From: JBHJGS01 sp050331575
GTDB lineage: Bacteria > Pseudomonadota > Alphaproteobacteria > Sphingomonadales > Rhodothalassiaceae
DNA: 64,000 bases
NCBI GenBank assembly: GCA_050331575.1
Contig: JBHJGS010000045.1
Span: 34,213-98,212, forward strand
Direction of reading: 5' to 3'
Shown here: piece after piece, positions 42,438-50,830 of the stretch
How the letters are laid out: every line of letters begins with the position of its first letter
Position numbering within the stretch: the stretch's first letter is position 1
Notes under the pieces: generated by a model
What the model saw: only the letters and a program-made list of their open reading frames with translations
The model's database searches: none
Told to the model about the DNA's origin: nothing
Made by a program: the position numbers and the translations under genes

Positions 42438-44017
42438 GAGTTTGACTCCGGGAGAATGGGAAAGTCACAGGCCGTGGGGGCGGCCAAATGCTCGGCCAGC
42501 TGTTCGATTTCGTCGCTGAGCGGACGGTCGTGCATCAACGGCGCGCTGATCTGACGGACCCGGCCGGCCAGCGCCCTGGTGGAGCGGCTGAACGGCCCCA
42601 ACAGATCGACGGCCTGGGCCGTGGCCATGGCCTGGATCGCCAGCACCCGGGCCAGATCCGCCACCACGTCACGCAGGCTGCGGGCGGCGAGTGTGCCCAT
42701 GGAGACGATGTCCTGATTGTCGCCATTGGTCGGGATCGACTGGATCGCGGCAGGCACGGCCTTCTGGCGCATCTCGGCAACCAAAGCGGTCGCGGTGACC
42801 TGCGCGCCCATAAATCCGCTGTCCAGCCCGGCGCGCCCACCGGTGAGGTAAGGCGGCAGGCCTCCGGCCTCGTGCGGCACCAAAAGCCGTGCCGGTTGCC
42901 GCTCACTCAACACGGCTGTCTGGATCGCCGCCAATTTCGCCTGGTCCGCGGCGAAGGCCACGGCTTGGCCCTGAAAATTGCCGCCGTGCAACAGATCGGG
43001 CGGACCGTCCACCAAGATCGGATTGTCGCTCACCCCATTCAGTTCCGCGGTCACCACGGCCTTGGCGTGACGCAGCTGGTCAAAGCACGCGCCCAAGATC
43101 TGCGGCACGCAGCGCAAGGTATAGGCATCCTGATGCGGCACGCGGTGTTCTGGTTTGTCGATGCGGTGCGCCACGGCCGGCCGGCGCTCCAAGCGCGCAG
43201 CATCACGCGCCAACTGGGCCAGCCGGCGGGTAACCGCGACCTGGCCGGGTTGACCGCGCAGCTCGGCGAGCCGCGGATCCCACGCCTCGGATCGGCCGCA
43301 AAGCGTCTCCGCCAAGGCCAGCGAAAGGCGTATCGACCAGTCAATAAGCCGCTCCAGGCGCACCAGGGCCAGGCCCGCGATCGCCGTCATCGCTGCGGTG
43401 CCGTTAACCAGCGCTAAGCCGTCGCGCCGCTGCAGCGTCAACGGGCGCAAACCGTAATGGGCCAGGGTCGTGGGCCGCAACCCGCCCGCACCGCCGCGGG
43501 TATAGCTGGGCGCTTGGCCCATCAGGGCCAGCACGGCATGGGCCATCGGTGTTAGATCGCCAGACGCGCCGACCGTGCCTTTCTCCGGCACATGCGGCGC
43601 AAGACCGGCGTTCAGTTAGCCTTCCACCGCCTGCACGGTCGCAGGGCTGATACCAGAGCGGCCCTGCCCCAGTGTCTGAAGACGCACGATCAGCAGCGCG
43701 CGCGCCTCGGCAAAGCTTAGCAATGCCCCCACGCCGGTCGCCAAATGCGAGAGCAGCTTGTGCTGGAGCTGGTCTGAATCGGCCCGTGTAAGCCGGATCC
43801 CGGCAAGCGGCCCGAAGCCACTGGTGATGCCGTAGATCAGGCGATCTTCGGCGATCAAGGCATCAAGCCGGGCCGCGCCCGCGGCGATGCGGCGGAACTG
43901 AGCGGGGCTGACATGGATCTCCGATCCGCAAGCAGCAGACCGCTCCAGCCGGACCAGGCTGAGCGGGACATCCTCCGTCCCGGTGCCGTCCGCGTGCGGA
44001 ACCACGTCAAATCCCAT
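42434..44017 (-). pseudogene. Tyrosine-ammonia-lyase-like enzyme, interrupted by one in-frame TAA
   Basis: Reading through TAA (43618-43616) gives about 526 residues of an aromatic amino-acid lyase. The catalytic Tyr is in LIYGITSGFGPL. LLSHLATGVG carries the His-Leu pair that marks tyrosine lyases rather than the Ser-His of histidine lyases. The MIO-forming Ala-Ser-Gly is in GTVGASGDLTPMAH, HGGNFQGQ is tyrosine-lyase-like, and QDAYTLRCVPQILG is conserved. The stop falls between the substrate-selectivity motif and MIO, so neither piece should be active alone. In PYP systems this enzyme makes p-coumarate, the PYP chromophore precursor. GAGGAGG precedes the ATG at 44017. It is coupled to the transducer by ATGA. 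Confidence 0.85.
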
Positions 44018-44092
44018 CACGGGTGTCCTCCTCTTGATCTGTGTTGCTGCCGGCCGTCGCGCGCACAGCAGCGCCGGCCGGCACGGCACGGG

Positions 44093-44470
44093 TTAGAGGC
44101 GCTTGACAAACATCCAGTAGCGGTCAGGCACCGCCGCCTTCTTCATGTGCACCTGCACCTTGGTGGGCGCCATCTGGTGGTCGAAGGTCCATTCCACCAA
44201 TGTGTTGAGATTGTTGTTGCGGACGCCGTCATCGAACCGGTCGCGGAAGCCACGCTGATTGGTGCACGGCGCCACGTCCGTGAAAAAATTCTGACCCAAC
44301 ACGGCTTTCTGATCGCGGCCGGTGATTTCGCCTTCGGTGCTGTTGTAGGCCAGGATCGTGCCTTTGCCGTCCAGCTGGATGGCGCCGAACACCAGGCAGT
44401 CGATCTCATCGCCAGACATTTGAGAGATCTTTGTATCGATATCGGCGGAGCCGAAGGAGATCATTTCCAT
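44093..44470 (-). CDS. pyp: Photoactive yellow protein
   Basis: A 125-residue PAS-fold blue-light receptor, the exact length of the Halorhodospira protein. All key residues fall at canonical positions: Cys69 (in DVAPCTN) for thioester attachment of p-coumaric acid, Tyr42 and Glu46 hydrogen-bonding the chromophore, Thr50, Arg52 and Met100. Characteristic strings include FGAIQLDGKGTILAYN, EGEITGRD and APTKVQVHMKKA. It is cytoplasmic. It heads the unit pyp - tyrosine-ammonia-lyase-like - transducer on the minus strand, suggesting phototaxis signalling. No p-coumarate:CoA ligase, needed for chromophore loading, is found in the window. Confidence 0.97.
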   Translation of the reverse strand: MEMISFGSADIDTKISQMSGDEIDCLVFGAIQLDGKGTILAYNSTEGEITGRDQKAVLGQNFFTDVAPCTNQRGFRDRFDDGVRNNNLNTLVEWTFDHQMAPTKVQVHMKKAAVPDRYWMFVKRL

Positions 44471-44813
44471 GTGAGAACCTCATGTTCGCGGCTTGGAAGG
44501 GTGTTTGGGCGCCCTCCTCCACGGTAGGTTCATGACTCTAAATGAGATACTAACCATTGGTTGTTTCGACACGCTAATAGAAGCGTGCTCGCCCGCACGG
44601 TTCTGATACAGAGCGGGACAGAATTGTTCGTTTTTTCGACAAATTTGCCACATCGGTGGGCTTCGGGACAGTTTTACATGAACCCGGTGTATCGGCCTGG
44701 AAATGCACCTCCAATGCGGGCAATAGGCGCAGGCTCAGGACCGAATAGCTGCGACAATTTTGCCCATCCGTCCGGCCGCTCCCGCCGGTGGCACCAAGCC
44801 TTATGCCGCTCTG
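44471..44813. other. 343-bp intergenic region upstream of pyp
   Basis: No gene is visible. It should hold the pyp promoter on the minus strand; AT-richer patches lie at 44530-44580 and 44625-44650, but I cannot choose a convincing -35/-10 pair. No tRNA, strong terminator or repeat copy was seen. Confidence 0.5.
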
Positions 44814-45287
44814 TTAAGCCTGGGCGGCAGCCGGGTGCGTGTCCTTTTCAAGGTGTTTCAGCGCCGACAAGATCGCCTCGGAAGGCAGGCACGCCGCGCC
44901 GTGCCGGGCGCGGAACGGATGCACGGCTGCGAACGGGACAAGATCCTGCCAAGGTGCCGGTAAAGCTGCCGGCCCGTCTGCGCGCGACCCTTCGGTGATC
45001 ATTCGGTTGAACGCCTCGGCGAGCGGTTGTAACTCTGCCAGCGTTCGTCCCGGGAGATGCCGCAGAAACACGGCGCAACTCGCTTGACCGATGGCACATG
45101 CCTTGACCTCATGGCCGACATCGGCGATGCGCCCCTCAGTGTCGAGTGCCAAATCAAGGCGCAGCCGGCTGCCACAGATCCGGCTGGTGCGCGTCACCGA
45201 GACGGTCGGATTGGGCAGACGCCGCGTTTCCGGCAGCGCCGCCGTCCATCGCAAGATCGCACGGCTGTAAAGGGCATCTTCGTCCAT
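44814..45287 (-). CDS. NifU/IscU-like iron-sulfur cluster scaffold-type protein
   Basis: A 157-residue protein with the NifU_N fold outline: YSRAILRWTAALPETRRLPNP at the start, CGSRLRLDLALD with the first Cys, EVKACAIGQASCAVFLRHLPG with the second, and a C-terminal FAAVHPFRARHGAACLPSEAILSAL with the last. The G-x-A-C-x-x-S motif and three Cys match alphaproteobacterial scaffold-like proteins often found beside hisI/folE. I chose the ATG at 45287, where similarity starts. Whether it assembles Fe-S clusters is not proven for this branch. Confidence 0.75.
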   Translation of the reverse strand: MDEDALYSRAILRWTAALPETRRLPNPTVSVTRTSRICGSRLRLDLALDTEGRIADVGHEVKACAIGQASCAVFLRHLPGRTLAELQPLAEAFNRMITEGSRADGPAALPAPWQDLVPFAAVHPFRARHGAACLPSEAILSALKHLEKDTHPAAAQA

Positions 45288-45359
45288 ACAGCGCAAGATA
45301 AGGGGCCTGGCGGCAGGATGAAAGTCCATCGCCCGCCCATTTTGACGACAGAGGAAGGC

Positions 45360-45755
45360 ATGCACCGCAAAGCCCCGTCGCGACGCTTCAAGCCCCGCTT
45401 CGATGCCGCCGGCTTGATCCCCGCCATTGCCCAGGATGCCGAGGATTCTCGCATTTTAATGGTGGCCTTCATGAACCGTGAAGCGCTGCAGCGCACGCTG
45501 GACACAGGCGTGGCGCACTATTTCTCACGCAGCAAGAACCGCATCTGGAAAAAGGGCGAGCGGTCCGGCCATGTCCAGACCGTGCTCGACATCCTGACCG
45601 ACTGCGACCAGGATGCCCTGATCTTGAAGGTCCGCCAAGCCGGGCCTGGCGCCTGCCATCTGGGCTATCGGTCCTGCTTCTTCCGGGCCGTGCGGCCGGC
45701 TGGCGCGTTGGAACTGATCGACGAGCGTCAGTTCGATCCAGATTCGGTCTATTGA
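45360..45755 (+). CDS. hisI: Phosphoribosyl-AMP cyclohydrolase
   Basis: A 131-residue histidine-pathway enzyme hydrolysing phosphoribosyl-AMP. Motifs: GLIPAIAQDAEDSRILMVAFMN near residue 17, HYFSRSKNRIWKKGERSGH near 57, ILTDCDQDALILKV with metal-binding Asp/Cys residues, and GACHLGYRSCFFR with the Cys residues. There is no HisE fusion. I chose the ATG at 45360 over 45318 because similarity starts here and GAGGAAGG lies directly upstream. gloB begins nine bases after its stop. Confidence 0.93.
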   Translation: MHRKAPSRRFKPRFDAAGLIPAIAQDAEDSRILMVAFMNREALQRTLDTGVAHYFSRSKNRIWKKGERSGHVQTVLDILTDCDQDALILKVRQAGPGACHLGYRSCFFRAVRPAGALELIDERQFDPDSVY

Positions 45756-45764
45756 GGAGGCGTT

Positions 45765-46535
45765 ATGGCCGCATTCGACGTTGTTCAGATTCCCGCTCTT
45801 CAGGACAATTACATTTATCTTGTGCGGGAGCCGAACAGCGGCGCGGTTGCCGTGATCGATCCGGCCGAGGACGAGCCGGTGCGGGCGGCCTTGGCTGAGC
45901 GGGGCTGGACACCCGAGTTGATCTTGAACACGCATCATCACTTCGATCATATCGGTGGCAATGCCGCACTCAAGCAGCGTTTCGGCTGCCGGATCATCGG
46001 CCCGGCGGCGGACACACATCGAATACCGGAAATGGATGCCGCGGTGCGCGAGGGCGACACGGTAACGATCGGGGCAGCGACCGGACAGGTGCTCGAAACA
46101 CCTGGGCACACCAGCGGCCATATCAGCTTTTATTTTCCCGAGCAGGCCGCTCTGTTCTGCGGCGACACATTGTTCGCCCTTGGCTGCGGGCGGCTGTTCG
46201 AAGGCACGCCGGAGCAAATGTGGCAGTCCTTGTCCAAGCTGAAAGCCCTGCCAGACGAGACCCTGGTCTATTGCGCCCACGAATATACCGAAGCCAATGC
46301 GGCCTTCGCCCGTAGCATTGATCCGGACAATGGCGACTTGGCGCGCCGGGCCGATCAAATCGCCGCGCAACGCCGGGCTGACCGGCCAACCGTGCCCAGT
46401 CGCCTAGCCGACGAAAAGGCCACCAACCCGTTTCTGCGGCCCGATGATCCAGCCATCGTCCGAACCATCGGTCTATCCGACGCCGATACGGTCCGTCGCT
46501 TTGCGGAAATTCGCGCTCGCAAGGACCGCTTCTAG
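45765..46535 (+). CDS. gloB: Hydroxyacylglutathione hydrolase (glyoxalase II)
   Basis: A 256-residue metallo-beta-lactamase-fold enzyme converting S-lactoylglutathione to lactate and glutathione. The metal motif is LNTHHHFDHIGGN (THxHxDH) near residue 54. Other ligands lie in ETPGHTSGHISF, FCGDTLFALGCGRLFEGTPEQM and YCAHEYTEAN. The C-terminal substrate domain ends NPFLR, then FAEIRARKDRF, standard for the family. GGAGG lies just before the ATG. Confidence 0.95.
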   Translation: MAAFDVVQIPALQDNYIYLVREPNSGAVAVIDPAEDEPVRAALAERGWTPELILNTHHHFDHIGGNAALKQRFGCRIIGPAADTHRIPEMDAAVREGDTVTIGAATGQVLETPGHTSGHISFYFPEQAALFCGDTLFALGCGRLFEGTPEQMWQSLSKLKALPDETLVYCAHEYTEANAAFARSIDPDNGDLARRADQIAAQRRADRPTVPSRLADEKATNPFLRPDDPAIVRTIGLSDADTVRRFAEIRARKDRF

Positions 46536-46750
46536 CGCCGACCTGAGACAAGAGTTTAGACAGCCCAACCGGTCATTGGTTTAGCGGCGCGCAAGACCAT
46601 TGCGCGGATGGCGCGGGTTCAGCGCAGGTCGTCGCATCGGACGGGCGCCCAGTCGCACTTGGCCCGAAGAGTGTTAACCCGTGCTAAGCGTAATTTCTGC
46701 TGTGTGAATCAACGAATTGCGTCCTGGCGGGACAGGCCATTCAGGCGCAT

Positions 46751-46800
46751 TCTCCATCGCGATCCTGTGAATAAGCAGGACATCCTGACAGCGATGGAGA
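46751..46800 (+). promoter_or_regulatory. Hairpin covering the ribosome-binding site of the exported-protein gene
   Basis: TCTCCATCGC (46751-46760) and GCGATGGAGA (46791-46800) form a perfect 10-bp stem. An inner stem TCCTG (46763-46767) / CAGGA (46776-46780) lies within it. The right arm includes the GGAGA ribosome site of the gene starting at 46807, and TCTCC is its exact complement. The structure would hide the ribosome site, so a thermosensor or ligand/sRNA-controlled switch is possible. Confidence 0.55.
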
Positions 46801-46806
46801 GATGCA

Positions 46807-47178
46807 ATGAAGACCCTGACGACATTGGCCGCTGTGGCGGTCGCCAGTTTGACCCTGTCCGGCCTTGCCCAGGCCGATAGCTTTCGCAAAATGGATGCCG
46901 GCTACTGGTCGCGCATCGATCTGAAGACCGTGGTCGTCTATGATTGGTCCATGCGCACGCGCTACCGGCTGGATCTGCGCGATGATTGTCTGGCAATGCA
47001 CACTGACGAAGGTGCCCGCCTGGCGGCAACTTGGGTGGGCCGGATCGACGGATCGTTTCGCGACCGCATGATCTTCGGCGGCACATCCTGCTATATCGAC
47101 CATGTTGAGAAACTGAACGACGAGGAATTCGCTGCCCTCCTGGACGGCCGCACCCTGCAAATGGCCGGCCTCGATTGA
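46807..47178 (+). CDS. Small exported protein, DUF6491-like (tentative)
   Basis: A 123-residue protein with a standard signal peptide (MKTLTTLAAVAVASLTLSG, cleavage after AQA near residue 23). The mature part of about 100 residues is beta-rich with two Cys, in LRDDCLAMH and GGTSCYIDHVEKL, that could form a disulfide. It loosely resembles small periplasmic DUF6491-type proteins; I am not sure. The ribosome site GGAGAG lies in a strong upstream hairpin, and a hairpin follows the gene, so it is probably a single-gene transcript. Confidence 0.65.
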   Translation: MKTLTTLAAVAVASLTLSGLAQADSFRKMDAGYWSRIDLKTVVVYDWSMRTRYRLDLRDDCLAMHTDEGARLAATWVGRIDGSFRDRMIFGGTSCYIDHVEKLNDEEFAALLDGRTLQMAGLD

Positions 47179-47186
47179 GCATGGGC

Positions 47187-47221
47187 TGCAAGAGAGGCGG
47201 GCCTCGCCTGCCTCTCTTGCA
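47187..47221 (+). terminator. Hairpin after the exported-protein gene
   Basis: TGCAAGAGAGGC (47187-47198) and GCCTCTCTTGCA (47210-47221) form a perfect 12-bp stem with a GC-rich loop, starting nine bases after the stop codon. No T run follows, so termination may rely on Rho or further structure. The remaining stretch to 47415 likely holds the cysG promoter. Confidence 0.6.
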
Positions 47222-47415
47222 AATCTCAGCGCTGCCTGACCTCCGCCTCGTCGCATCCCCAATGATGGGTGCGTTCACCTCCCGCAGCGCCAGGCTTAGA
47301 AAATCTCCACGGCTTGATTAGAAATGCTCGTTTGACTGTCCCCGCCATCTGCCTACCTCTGGCACAGACGGCTGCAGCCTGATGATGCGGCCACACGCCA
47401 ACCAAGGCGGGGCAG

Positions 47416-48831
47416 ATGCACAGCTATCCGATCTTCATGAAGCTGGCTGGCCGGACGGTCCTGGTGGTCGGCGACGGCGAGGCCGCCCAGGCCAAGCTGC
47501 GCCTGCTGACCAAGACCACAGCACGGATCCATGTGCTCGGCCGGGCGCAGGCTTTGGGCAGCTTGGCAGAGACGGCGCAGGTGCATGTCGAAGAGCGGAG
47601 CTTTCGCCCGCAGGACCTGCGCGGTGCCGCGCTGGTCTATGGCGCCACCGGTTGCATCGGGGCGGATGCGATCATCGCCGCTGAGGCGCGCGCCGCCGGC
47701 GTGCCGGTGAATATCGTCGACCGGCCGGACTATTGTGACTTCATCACCCCGGCGGTGGTCGACCGCGACCCGGTGTGCGTCGCCATCGCCACGGGCGGGG
47801 CCTCGCCCGTGTTCGGCCGGCGCCTGCGCGCGAAGATCGAGGCGATGCTGCCGCCGGCCACGGGCGCGGTGATCGCAGCGGCGGGTCGGTTCCGCCCGCG
47901 CTTGAAGGCCCTTGTCCCGGACGGCGCCGGCCGCCGCCGCTTCTGGGATCGCCTGTTCGACCGGCTGGGTCATGCCGACTGGCCGGACCGCGACGAGGCC
48001 GCCTTGACCGCGACCTTCGAGCAATTGGCGACCCAGGAAACCGCGCCGCAGGGTCGGGTGCTGCTGGTCGGCGCCGGGCCCGGCGATCCAGACCTGTTGA
48101 CGCTGAAGGCGCATCGCGCGCTGCAGCAGGCCGATGTGATCCTCTATGACCGCCTGGTCGGTGAGGCGGTGCTGGACTATGCCCGCCGCGATGCCGAGCG
48201 GCTTTATGTCGGCAAGGCGCGTGGCGCCCATTCCGTGCCGCAGTCCCAGATCCAGGCGCTGATGATCGACCGCGCCCGCAAGGGCCAGCTGGTCGTGCGG
48301 CTGAAGTCCGGCGATCCCTTTGTGTTCGGCCGGGTCGGCGAGGAGTTGCAGGCCCTGCAAGCCGCCGGTGTCGCCGTGGAGGTTGTCCCCGGGGTCACCG
48401 CCGCATCCGGCTGTGCCACCGATGCGCAGATCCCGCTGACCCACCGCGACCATGCCTCCGCCGTGACCTTTGTGACCGGACAATTGCAGCAGGGCCAGGC
48501 GCAGGATTGGCGCGGGCTGTTCGGCCCGGGGCGAACCCTGGTGATCTATATGGGCCTGTCCGGCGCGCGGCCGATCGCCCGCAGTCTGATCGCCGACGGC
48601 GCCAGCCCCGCCACCCCGGTCGCCGTCATCGCGAGGGGCACCCAGGCTGACGAACAGCGCGTCTATGGCCGCCTGGCGGATCTGCCGCGCCTGGTGGCGC
48701 AGGAAGGCATCGACAGCCCGGCGGCGATCATCGTTGGCGAGGTGGCAGGCCTGGCCCGTGACTGGCCGGTCGAGGCTCTGGCCCGGCTGTCCGGCAATGT
48801 CACGCCCTTCCCCGCGCTGGCCACGGCGTAA
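47416..48831 (+). CDS. cysG: Siroheme synthase CysG
   Basis: A 471-residue multifunctional enzyme. The N-terminal precorrin-2 dehydrogenase/ferrochelatase part (about 1-205) has VLVVGDGEAAQAKLRLL, VNIVDRPDYCDFITPAVV and IATGGASPVFGRRLR. The C-terminal uroporphyrinogen-III methyltransferase part (about 213-460) has VLLVGAGPGDPDLLTLKAHR, VRLKSGDPFVFGRVGEE and VVPGVTAASG. It makes siroheme for the sulfite reductase encoded downstream and heads the cys operon. Confidence 0.96.
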   Translation: MHSYPIFMKLAGRTVLVVGDGEAAQAKLRLLTKTTARIHVLGRAQALGSLAETAQVHVEERSFRPQDLRGAALVYGATGCIGADAIIAAEARAAGVPVNIVDRPDYCDFITPAVVDRDPVCVAIATGGASPVFGRRLRAKIEAMLPPATGAVIAAAGRFRPRLKALVPDGAGRRRFWDRLFDRLGHADWPDRDEAALTATFEQLATQETAPQGRVLLVGAGPGDPDLLTLKAHRALQQADVILYDRLVGEAVLDYARRDAERLYVGKARGAHSVPQSQIQALMIDRARKGQLVVRLKSGDPFVFGRVGEELQALQAAGVAVEVVPGVTAASGCATDAQIPLTHRDHASAVTFVTGQLQQGQAQDWRGLFGPGRTLVIYMGLSGARPIARSLIADGASPATPVAVIARGTQADEQRVYGRLADLPRLVAQEGIDSPAAIIVGEVAGLARDWPVEALARLSGNVTPFPALATA

Positions 48832-48843
48832 AGGAGCCTGCCC

Positions 48844-49158
48844 ATGGTCGATCTCAAACCCGGACCGGACCAAATCGTCATCGCCAATGAGCTGCTGAGC
48901 GGTCGGGTGGTGTTCTTGAGCGCCGACGGTGGCTGGGTGCCGGAGGCCAGTGCCGCCGCCTATGCCCGGAACGCCGCGGAGGCTGAGGCGCTGCTGGCCC
49001 AGGCCCGCGAGGCCGCGCATGCCAATCTGATTGTCGAGCCGACGCTGATCGCCGCGACCTTGGCCGACGGCAAACCCTTTCCGGTGCGCAATCGCGAGGT
49101 GATCCGCGCCACCGGCCCGACCATGCACCGCGACCACGGCTACCAGGCCGGCAACTGA
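48844..49158 (+). CDS. DUF2849-family protein in the cys operon
   Basis: A 104-residue soluble protein between cysG and cysI, 12 and 10 bp from its neighbours. It matches the DUF2849 pattern: IVIANELLSGRVVFLSADGGW, then an Ala/Glu-rich helix, and ATLADGKPFPVRNREVIRATGP. The family is nearly always found beside sulfite reductase in proteobacteria. A role in sulfite reduction or electron delivery is inferred only from that association. Confidence 0.8.
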   Translation: MVDLKPGPDQIVIANELLSGRVVFLSADGGWVPEASAAAYARNAAEAEALLAQAREAAHANLIVEPTLIAATLADGKPFPVRNREVIRATGPTMHRDHGYQAGN

Positions 49159-49168
49159 GGGACGCGCC

Positions 49169-50830
49169 ATGTATCTTTATGACGAATACGACCATGGCCT
49201 TCTGCGCCAGCGGCTGGACGAGTTCAGCCATCAGGTCGAGCGCCGCCTGAAAGGCGAGCTGACCGAGGAAGAGTTCAAGCCGCTGCGGCTGATGAACGGG
49301 CTGTATCTGCAGCTGCACGCCTATATGCTGCGGGTGGCGATCCCGTACGGCACCCTGTCATCGAAGCAGATGCGCATGCTGGCCCATATCGCGCGCACCT
49401 ATGACAAGGATTACGGGCATTTCACCACGCGCCAGAATATCCAGTTCAACTGGCCGCAGCTGAAGGATGTGCCGGCGATCCTAGAGGATCTGGCCAGCGT
49501 GGAGATGCACGCGATCCAGACCTCGGGCAACTGCATCCGCAACGTTACCTCCGACCAGTTCGCCGGCGCCACCGCACAGGAGGTGGAGGATCCGCGCCCC
49601 TATGCTGAATTGCTTCGGCAATGGTCCACCCAGCACCCGGAATTCTCCTACCTGCCGCGAAAGTTCAAGATCGCGATCACCGCCGCGGCGACCGACCGGG
49701 CGGCGGTGAAGCTGCACGATATCGGCCTGAGCCTGCACGACGATCCGGTGCATGGCCGCGGCTTTGAGATCATCGTCGGCGGCGGCATGGGGCGCACGCC
49801 GTTCGTCGGCCACACCATCCGCAAGCATTTGCCGGTGGCCGATCTGCTCACCTATGTCGAGGCGATCTTGCGCACCTATAATGCGCTCGGCCGCCGGGAC
49901 AATAAATACAAGGCCCGCATCAAGATCCTGGTGCACGAGGTCGGCGCGGCGCATTTCGCCGACATGGTCGAGGAGGAGTTCGACCGGCTAAAGCCCCATG
50001 CCGACGATCTTCCGGTGCAGGAGCTGGACCGCATCTCCCGCTATTTCGCCCCGCCGCCGTTTGAAGCGCTTGACGATGACCCCGCGCCTTATGTCCGCGC
50101 GCGCCAGGGCGATCCCAGCTTCCGGCAATGGGCCGAGCAGAATGTGGCAACCCACAAGCAGCCGGGCTATGCCATCGTGACGATCTCGCTGAAGCCGCAT
50201 GGCGGTATTCCCGGCGATGCCACGTCAGAGCAGATGGACGCCATTGCCGACCTGGCCGACCGCTTCGACGCCGCCGGCGAGATCCGCGTGACCCATGAGC
50301 AGAATCTGGTGCTGCCGCACGTTCGCCAGGCCGATCTGCCGGTGCTGTTCGCCAGCCTGTCCCGCCATGGCCTGGCCACCGCCAATGCCGGCCTTGCCAC
50401 CGACATCATCGCCTGTCCGGGGCTGGACTATTGCGCGCTGGCCAATGCCCGGTCGATCCCGGTCGCCCAGTCGATCTCCCGCCGGCTGGACGATCTGGCG
50501 AAGCTGAAGGATATCGGCGAGCTGAAGATCAAGATCTCCGGCTGCATCAATGCCTGCGGACATCATCATGCCGGCCATATCGGCATTCTCGGCGTCGACC
50601 GGAAGGGCGTGGAGAATTACCAGCTGACCCTGGGCGGCTCCGGTGCGGAGGATGCTGCGGTGGGCAAGATCACCGGCCCCGGCTTCGACGAGGACGGCAT
50701 CGTCGGCGCGGTGGAAACCGTGATTGATACCTATCTGGGTCTGCGCGAGGCCGGCGAACGGTTTCTGGACACCTATCGACGGGTCGGCATGCGCCCGTTC
50801 AAGGAGGCGCTGTATGGCCCTGTTGCTTAA
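49169..50830 (+). CDS. cysI: Assimilatory nitrite/sulfite reductase hemoprotein
   Basis: A 553-residue siroheme/4Fe-4S enzyme reducing sulfite to sulfide. It has two ferredoxin-like/siroheme half-domains: GHFTTRQNIQFNWPQL with TSGNCIRNVTSDQFAG in the first, and RVTHEQNLVLPHV in the second. The cluster/siroheme Cys residues lie in ACPGLDYC-like CPGLDYCALANA and SGCINACGHHHAGHIG. It has 553 residues, normal for this single-subunit form. Position in an operon with cysG and cysH favours sulfite as substrate. The DUF934 gene overlaps its 3' end. Confidence 0.95.
   Translation: MYLYDEYDHGLLRQRLDEFSHQVERRLKGELTEEEFKPLRLMNGLYLQLHAYMLRVAIPYGTLSSKQMRMLAHIARTYDKDYGHFTTRQNIQFNWPQLKDVPAILEDLASVEMHAIQTSGNCIRNVTSDQFAGATAQEVEDPRPYAELLRQWSTQHPEFSYLPRKFKIAITAAATDRAAVKLHDIGLSLHDDPVHGRGFEIIVGGGMGRTPFVGHTIRKHLPVADLLTYVEAILRTYNALGRRDNKYKARIKILVHEVGAAHFADMVEEEFDRLKPHADDLPVQELDRISRYFAPPPFEALDDDPAPYVRARQGDPSFRQWAEQNVATHKQPGYAIVTISLKPHGGIPGDATSEQMDAIADLADRFDAAGEIRVTHEQNLVLPHVRQADLPVLFASLSRHGLATANAGLATDIIACPGLDYCALANARSIPVAQSISRRLDDLAKLKDIGELKIKISGCINACGHHHAGHIGILGVDRKGVENYQLTLGGSGAEDAAVGKITGPGFDEDGIVGAVETVIDTYLGLREAGERFLDTYRRVGMRPFKEALYGPVA

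Noticed and set aside
42434..44017. Annotation of the lyase as histidine ammonia-lyase
   Set aside because: The selectivity pair is His-Leu rather than Ser-His, HGGNFxGQ is tyrosine-lyase-like, there is no hut gene nearby, and the gene follows pyp.
47353..49170. 605-codon minus-strand open frame opposite cysG
   Set aside because: Antisense shadow of cysG and DUF2849, without family likeness.
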